Of a DNA stretch of 64,000 nt, positions 58,401 to 64,000 are shown piece by piece. The first letter of the stretch is position 1, and every line of letters begins with the position of its first letter. A program made the translations under genes and the position numbers. The notes beneath the pieces are model-generated. The model was not told the DNA's origin. It did no database searches and worked only from the letters and a program-made list of their open reading frames with translations. Origin of the DNA: Sitta carolinensis (Eukaryota; Chordata; Aves; Passeriformes; Sittidae); NCBI GenBank assembly GCA_032173965.1, contig CM063283.1:109764108-109828107 (forward strand), given 5' to 3'.

Positions 58401-61400
58401 AGAAGAGGGGAGGGAAATTAAGAGATCACCTTTCAAACTAGCTGAAATGCTGGAAATCCAGCGTAGTCAGTCTTGTGTTGGAGAAAGTGCTCGCTGTTAT
58501 GCTTCCGTAGTTGACAAGAACATTAACGTGAAGGAGGAAAAAAAACCCAAAACAAAAACCCTGCTGGTGTCTTGATGTCTCTTTCTCCCAGGAAGGCATT
58601 CTGGCAGGAGGTGAAGCTTAAAGATTAGTTGGGGGGGAGGGTGAGGATATCCATTGTATTGGAAGTAAATAGCAAAGCATTTCCTTTTTTATTCTTTCTT
58701 CTTTTTTTTGTTTTGTTTGGTTTTGGGTTTTTGTTTTGTTTTGATGATATTCCCAGCGTTTAGCCAAAGTTGACTTGATTGCAGTGACAAACCATCGTTT
58801 CATAAGCTGTAATTGGCATCTGTACAGATATAGGTTGATGTAGCTGGCCTGCTGTATTGGGTATAAGATGCTTGTTAATTCCCATTCATTGAGTTTAATC
58901 AGTTTGTCATATCCTGTGGACAAAATCTGAAGCATGTTTCCATTTAAAAGTATTGATGTTGAAGTCGATTTACAGAGATGAAGTAGTTCCACACAATATG
59001 CCATGTTTTAGTCTGTGTTACTCTCATGGTTTTGCAGTCCTTTTGTTTTCCAGCTGATTTTAAAAATGGTATTTCCTTTGTGTAAAGGCCACATGTGTTG
59101 ACAAAATTAACAGCGTGCTTATCTGTGCTTTTATGAAGCTTACAAAATAAGTGCCCAGTGACAATATTCTTCCGTTTTTCTTACAATTGTAGTGTTGCTT
59201 GTTTAAAAATAGTTTCAGACAGTGTGAATTAGTATATATTGACTTTGTCCTTTCAGTGTTGACATTAATGTTAATTGCCTACTAATCCATAATAAAATAT
59301 CCTCGTTTTATTTATAACAAACTGCTTGAAAAATAACTATGCAAGAAAACATTTTATCAGGTTAGTCTCAGTGTAGTAAAGTGGGTTTTTTATTTAATTT
59401 TTTTTTAATAACTTCAGAAACATTTTGGCTAGATTTTTATTTTCATCAAAACAAAGATATATTGCTTGAAAAAGAATTATGAATGTTTGTCGTATATAAT
59501 GGCAGTACTGGGAATTGAGAAACTGGAAATTGGTACCAGGAGACATTTGTGAGGCATTCCAGGAAGTGGGCAGCCTCTCCAATTTCTGTAAATTTATATC
59601 TGAGTTGTTCTTTATGTTTGGGTTTTTTTAATGTATTTTTCGTTTTCTATTATTGGTTTATTATCTGGTCTACTGTCTGTCCTATGGAGCAAGTTGAAGT
59701 TGGATAAAATTTTGTAAATTGTATTATGGGTGGAACTGTTTTTCTAGTGTTTTTTTGAAGGAGTCACTTTTATAAAGTGTGTTTATTGGGGAATTTTAAC
59801 TGAGCCATAGATCCTTTAAGATCAATAATGTTTTTTGTATACAGTTTGTTCTTTATATTAATAGGGTGCAGCTTTCTAGGATCCAGTTAAGGTGTAATGG
59901 GTGACATATTCTATGGTTCATGGTTTATACTTGGCAGTCACAGCCATGGTGTATATAATGGCTGTGTATCCTGGTACTTGGTTATAGGTTTGCAGTATTT
60001 GTACTTCATCTGGTATTAAAACCAACTTTTTTTTTAAATGGACATTACACAGTTCTGTAGGTATGAAATACTTAGCATGTGCTGATGCTTTCACAAGTAG
60101 TGTTGGAGACTTTTTTTTTAATAGTGGGATTTTATTGCTCTAAACATATATCTCTGAATGTTTTGGCTGCTCCTTAAGTGTAAAATACAGTGTTGGTACT
60201 ACTTTCTGAAGGCAAGAAAATTGATGGAAGTCAGAAACATTACACTTGTCATTTTAGTGTGTTAATGAAGAGAGGAGGATGGATCTCATGTCCACAAACA
60301 AAATGCTTTTGTAGAGATGTAATTAGGATTGCAGGACACTTGGTGTGTTGGCATTTGCATTTCAGCAAGTTGTATCTTCACTGTCAGGAGACTATTAATA
60401 GGGAATATAACGTAAGATATTTTTGTTGTTACTGAATGCATGTTGCATATTGTAGCTTTTAAGTACTCTTCTACTGAGTCTGGAGGCTGAAGTGGTCCAT
60501 TCTTGTAAGTGGTATGTGTGCATCGAGTTAAGGTAATTCATGCCCTACTGACTTTAGTAATCAAATAGCCGAAGCTGGGCAGTGGTTCAGATGGAGGAGA
60601 GAGGGAAATACTGCTGTGTTTTAGCAGCTGAGGAATAGAGGTTCTGATAAATTATTTAACTTTCAAAAGTGTGAAGAAAAACTGTGGCAAGGGTGGGACA
60701 CAACTGTTTTCATCCCATTCCAGTAATTTAACCATTGATCCTTTTGTGCATCGTGGTGCTCGTGGCCTCTAACTTTTGTATTTCTCTGTAGGTGAATCCA
60801 GGTACACTGTGTGAAGGAGTGGACAATCTAAAGCTTTGTCTGTGCATGGTATTACTCAGGTGTGCTTTCAGCATGGCTCTGTGCCTCTTGCCAGCCTGCA
60901 TGGCTGTTTGTTCACTGTAGTGGGTTGAGTGGACTTGGTAATTTTAGAGGTAAAACTATCTGCAAATGTTGATACCATCTGAAGTAAGTGTTGAAAGCAT
61001 CTTCTAAAAGCTATGCCATATGTTTGTTATACCATTTTAGAAAAGAGTAGATGTTTCATGCCTGGGTAGCTTGGTGCGTGTAGAAACATTTGTTTTCATT
61101 ACATTAGTGAGATGATACAAAATTGAAGAGAGTAATGGAAAATGTTTATGGCTATAAAGTGACTTCTTCCTGATTAACACTTGTCACAAGACTTTCCAGT
61201 GCCAGAATTATATACTGTGGCCCACTGTTGTTCTTTATCCCACTGACAATTAGGCAAACTTACTTCTGCAGAGAAATTAAGTTCTGGTTTCTAGCCTTAC
61301 AGATTCATCAATTAAACCTAAGGTTATTCTCGATTACTGAACAAAAATAGTTCTTCTTGGTCCTCACCTGGTAAAACGTTTGGATAATGGGAGGGATTTA

Positions 61401-62993
61401 GCTGTACTTTCAACAGTCTGAAAGGGAAGGAAACGTGTATATTTGTAGCTGGAGAATACTTAAATTTTGTAAAAACTAGTTACTTCTTAGAGGGCTTGGA
61501 TGAACTTCTGCAGAAATGAATTGAGGAGATGGGCTGTGAGTGTGAGTGCAGAACTGAGCTGGGTGGCAGGTTTAGTATTGGATCAGGTAATTCCAAGAGC
61601 TGAACCAGTGTCCTGCTCGTTCTGAATGCAGATAGGTATATGGATACAACTTCAGTCCTTTAGTGCCATACCTGCCTTGTGTTTTACATAAAAACTCATG
61701 TGAGTTACATTTTGGTTTCAACCCCTTTTCTTAGTGAAGTCCTGCAGCTGTGGTGTTCGAAGCATGATGTTTGAGTAATGTGTTTTCACAATTAAACATT
61801 GAAGTGATGCTTATTAAACTTGATGTGTCATTATAGAGACCAGTTGATTCTTTGTAGAAAATGTTAGCAATGTTCATCCTGCAGAATGCATGTTTGTAGT
61901 TAAAACCAGACAAAATTGAAATCATGGGTCTTGTATGGAGGGAGCCCTGTGAAGGCTGCCAGGATTTGTATAGGTGCACCTGAAGAGGATAAGCTTAGTA
62001 CCTTACAGAACATTTTTGGTATGAGGAAAGAAAGGAATTGTGTTTAATGTAGTTCAGTCTGAGTTTGTTGGACGAGGAAGTTCAGTAAAGCAAGAAAAAA
62101 ATACTTAAATATTTATTACCTGTTTCTGCTTTATGGATAGACTAAAGAAATTGCTATAGTAGAGTAATTCCTCCGTGGAAAAGTTCTTTCTAAGACTGGC
62201 CTGTTTAAATAGGAGTCTGTTCAAAGCTTGTTTTCAGGAGTTCTACTGATACTGTCACAAGTACATTGGGCTGTTTGATTGCTTGTGGCCATTACAAAGT
62301 TTGTCGAATGGTGCATTTCTAAAATGAGCCTGTGTCCAAGTTTTGCAGTGGTTCAGGTATTGTTCTTGATACTGAATATTATTCTTTATATCTAATTTAT
62401 ATCATAGGAAGGTAACCCTTATGTACCTAAAATACCATGTTAATGAACTAACCCCCCATTAAGCATATTTGTGAGTTGAGGAATAATGTTTATCAGGCAC
62501 TTTGACTTCAGAGTGTGAGAGGATGCAGGGATCACCATCAGAGCTGTGCTGACAAATTACCTTCCTTTATGGTTCTTGGATTTGCTACGTAGTGTTCATG
62601 GCAGGAGCTTACTTAATTAAGATGTAGAATTAAGAGCTCATTTACAGTTTTGTAAAGGGAGTGACTAAAAGCGTGTGATGAATTACAAACAGAACACTGT
62701 ATGTCAACATATGAATTTCTTTTGTGTTAAGTTGTTAAATTAATTGTTGTTTGTTAAAATGGCTTTAAGTCATTTTCTTTTCTCACAGTGGCATTTGAGG
62801 ATTATGATTCACTTCTCAGTATTGATTGGTTATTAATCTAAAGCAGACTGAATTGTGAATGTGTTTTTCATTAAATTTCTGCTTTCATTTTGAGAATTTA
62901 AAAATCTGAACAATTTCAGAATATCATTTTCATCATTAGACAAAAGATCCAGTGCAACAGCTTTTAAAATAGAGCCAAGAGATGTTGTTTTTT

Positions 62994-63014
62994 GGTTTTT
63001 TTTTTTTTTTTTTG
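62994..63014. repeat. Poly(T) tract in KDM6A intron 2
   Basis: About 20 consecutive T within a T-rich stretch, with no flanking element recognised. Confidence 0.85.
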
Positions 63015-63539
63015 GTCAGCATTCTGTTGCTTCCACTCTAGTTACCATTTTATTTAAGCAGTGTTTTCATTATCTTATGATTTGAAAACTTACTTGCACA
63101 GGAACACAGAGTAGAATAATGAACTGAAGTTAAGGTTTTATTTTTAGGTATTTTTCTTCTAGGTAACAGAATTTTAAGTACTCTCTGTTGCTTCTCTTAT
63201 GTTTCAGTGAAACCATCTTTGAGCCTGTGTGATGAACCAGGCTGGAGAACTGTTTCAGCTCAAAAATAACCTAGTAAAAGTAGAAAACTCTTTAGTTTGA
63301 AATAACCGCTATTGAGGGTTTGTACTAAGAGGTTTAAAAATTCACAGAGCCAGCTTCTTATTGCTCAGAACGGAGTTGGGAGGGATTCCATGGTGGATAA
63401 AGGAGGTAGTGAGTGCTGGGAGTCCTTGCAGAATGCTCTTCTGGAAGCATGAAACCAGTTCATCACCTTTAAATGGAAGGGAAGTAGGTAGTAGGTAAAA
63501 GAGGCCCTTAACTTCACTGTAAGCTCCTGAGTCTGCTCA

Positions 63540-64000
63540 AAACCAAAAGAGGAGTGTGCCAGGGATGGAAAAATGAGCAAATACCCACTGAGGTCTACCA
63601 GGGCATTGCCAGAGCATGCAGAGGTGCAGTTAGAAAGGTTAAAGCTCAGCTGGACTTGAAATTGGCTGGAGATGTCGAAATCTACAGGAAAGGATTTTTC
63701 AGGATCATAAACAGCAAGCTCAAACAGAGGAAAATGCTGGCCCACTATTAAACAGGAGAGGTGAATTAGTTGCCAACTAATGCTAAAAAGCCAGAGGTTC
63801 TCTGCACTTCTATCACCTCTGTCTTTACCAGCACTCTTGAGCCCCAGACCTTGGGAACAGAAATCCAGTTTCATGCACAGACCTACTGTCTTTGAAGGAA
63901 TTATTGGGGTGTAAACTATTACAGGAGCTTGACCCCTACAAATTACCCAACTGAGGGTGTTAAAGAGAGCTGGCTGGATACTGCTGGGAGGCTGCTTTCC
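63540..64000 (+). mobile_element. CR1 LINE ORF2 fragment, plus orientation, cut by window end
   Basis: It resembles the CR1 ORF2 region between endonuclease and reverse transcriptase: 'aaaggttaaagctcagctggacttgaaattggctggagatgtc', 'aaaatgctggcccactattaaacaggagaggtgaattag' and 'cacctctgtctttaccagcactc'. Stops and frameshifts break the frame, so it is dead. The 169-codon minus frame at 63365-63874 is antisense to it. It is the only CR1 here that is not a 3' end. Confidence 0.85.

Larger units (their letters stand above)
55002..64000 (+). other. KDM6A intron 2 (5' part, runs off the window)
   Basis: It opens with gtaagc at 55002. I searched for the next exon (beginning near the AVRCYESL segment) and did not find it by 64000, so intron 2 is longer than 9 kb. 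The first 700 bases are CpG island. The rest is T-rich on the plus strand and carries no supportable gene. The end lies in a CR1 fragment. Confidence 0.9.

Noticed and set aside
63365..63874. 169-codon minus-strand frame
   Set aside because: Antisense to a CR1 ORF2 fragment for much of its length.
1..64000. CRISPR arrays, tRNA or rRNA genes
   Set aside because: No regularly spaced repeats and no tRNA A/B box combination were noticed; the window is vertebrate nuclear DNA.

Overview
The window is nuclear DNA from a bird. It holds at least a dozen fragments of CR1, the dominant avian LINE, many still carrying the characteristic 3' end, plus short solo LTRs with 6-bp target duplications. Its two recognisable genes, FUNDC1 and KDM6A, stand in the order known from human Xp11.3 and from the homologous avian autosome (chromosome 1 in chicken). 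Species cannot be read from the sequence; a passerine is a guess.

Layout. (1) 1-9.2 kb: intergenic DNA downstream of FUNDC1, with an (ATTTT)n satellite, three CR1 fragments and a long T tract, and no supportable gene. (2) 9.75-21.2 kb, minus strand: complete FUNDC1, five coding exons, 156 codons, starting in a CpG island with a perfect NRF1 palindrome. (3) 21.4-48 kb: intergenic DNA with CR1 copies on both strands, one CR1 split by a solo LTR, microsatellites and a hairpin cluster. (4) 48-53.2 kb, minus strand: pieces of a multi-exon gene I do not recognise. Two internal exons have good splice sites and long open frames; its probable first exon lies in the same CpG island as KDM6A, pointing the other way. 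A second solo LTR with a perfect 6-bp duplication sits among its exons. (5) 53.2-55.7 kb: CpG island between the two genes, with CCAAT, CRE-like and E-box motifs and a long polypyrimidine tract. (6) 54.58-64 kb, plus strand: KDM6A coding exons 1 and 2 and the start of a large intron 2, which ends the window inside a CR1 ORF2 fragment.

How the genes relate. FUNDC1 is an outer mitochondrial membrane mitophagy receptor; KDM6A is a nuclear H3K27 demethylase. They are neighbours by ancient synteny, not an operon or pathway. The most interesting item is the unidentified minus-strand gene: several exons join in frame, including a 16- or 19-base microexon, and I know of no human protein-coding counterpart between FUNDC1 and KDM6A apart from the intronless DUSP21. 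No CRISPR array, tRNA, rRNA or prokaryote-type mobile element was seen.
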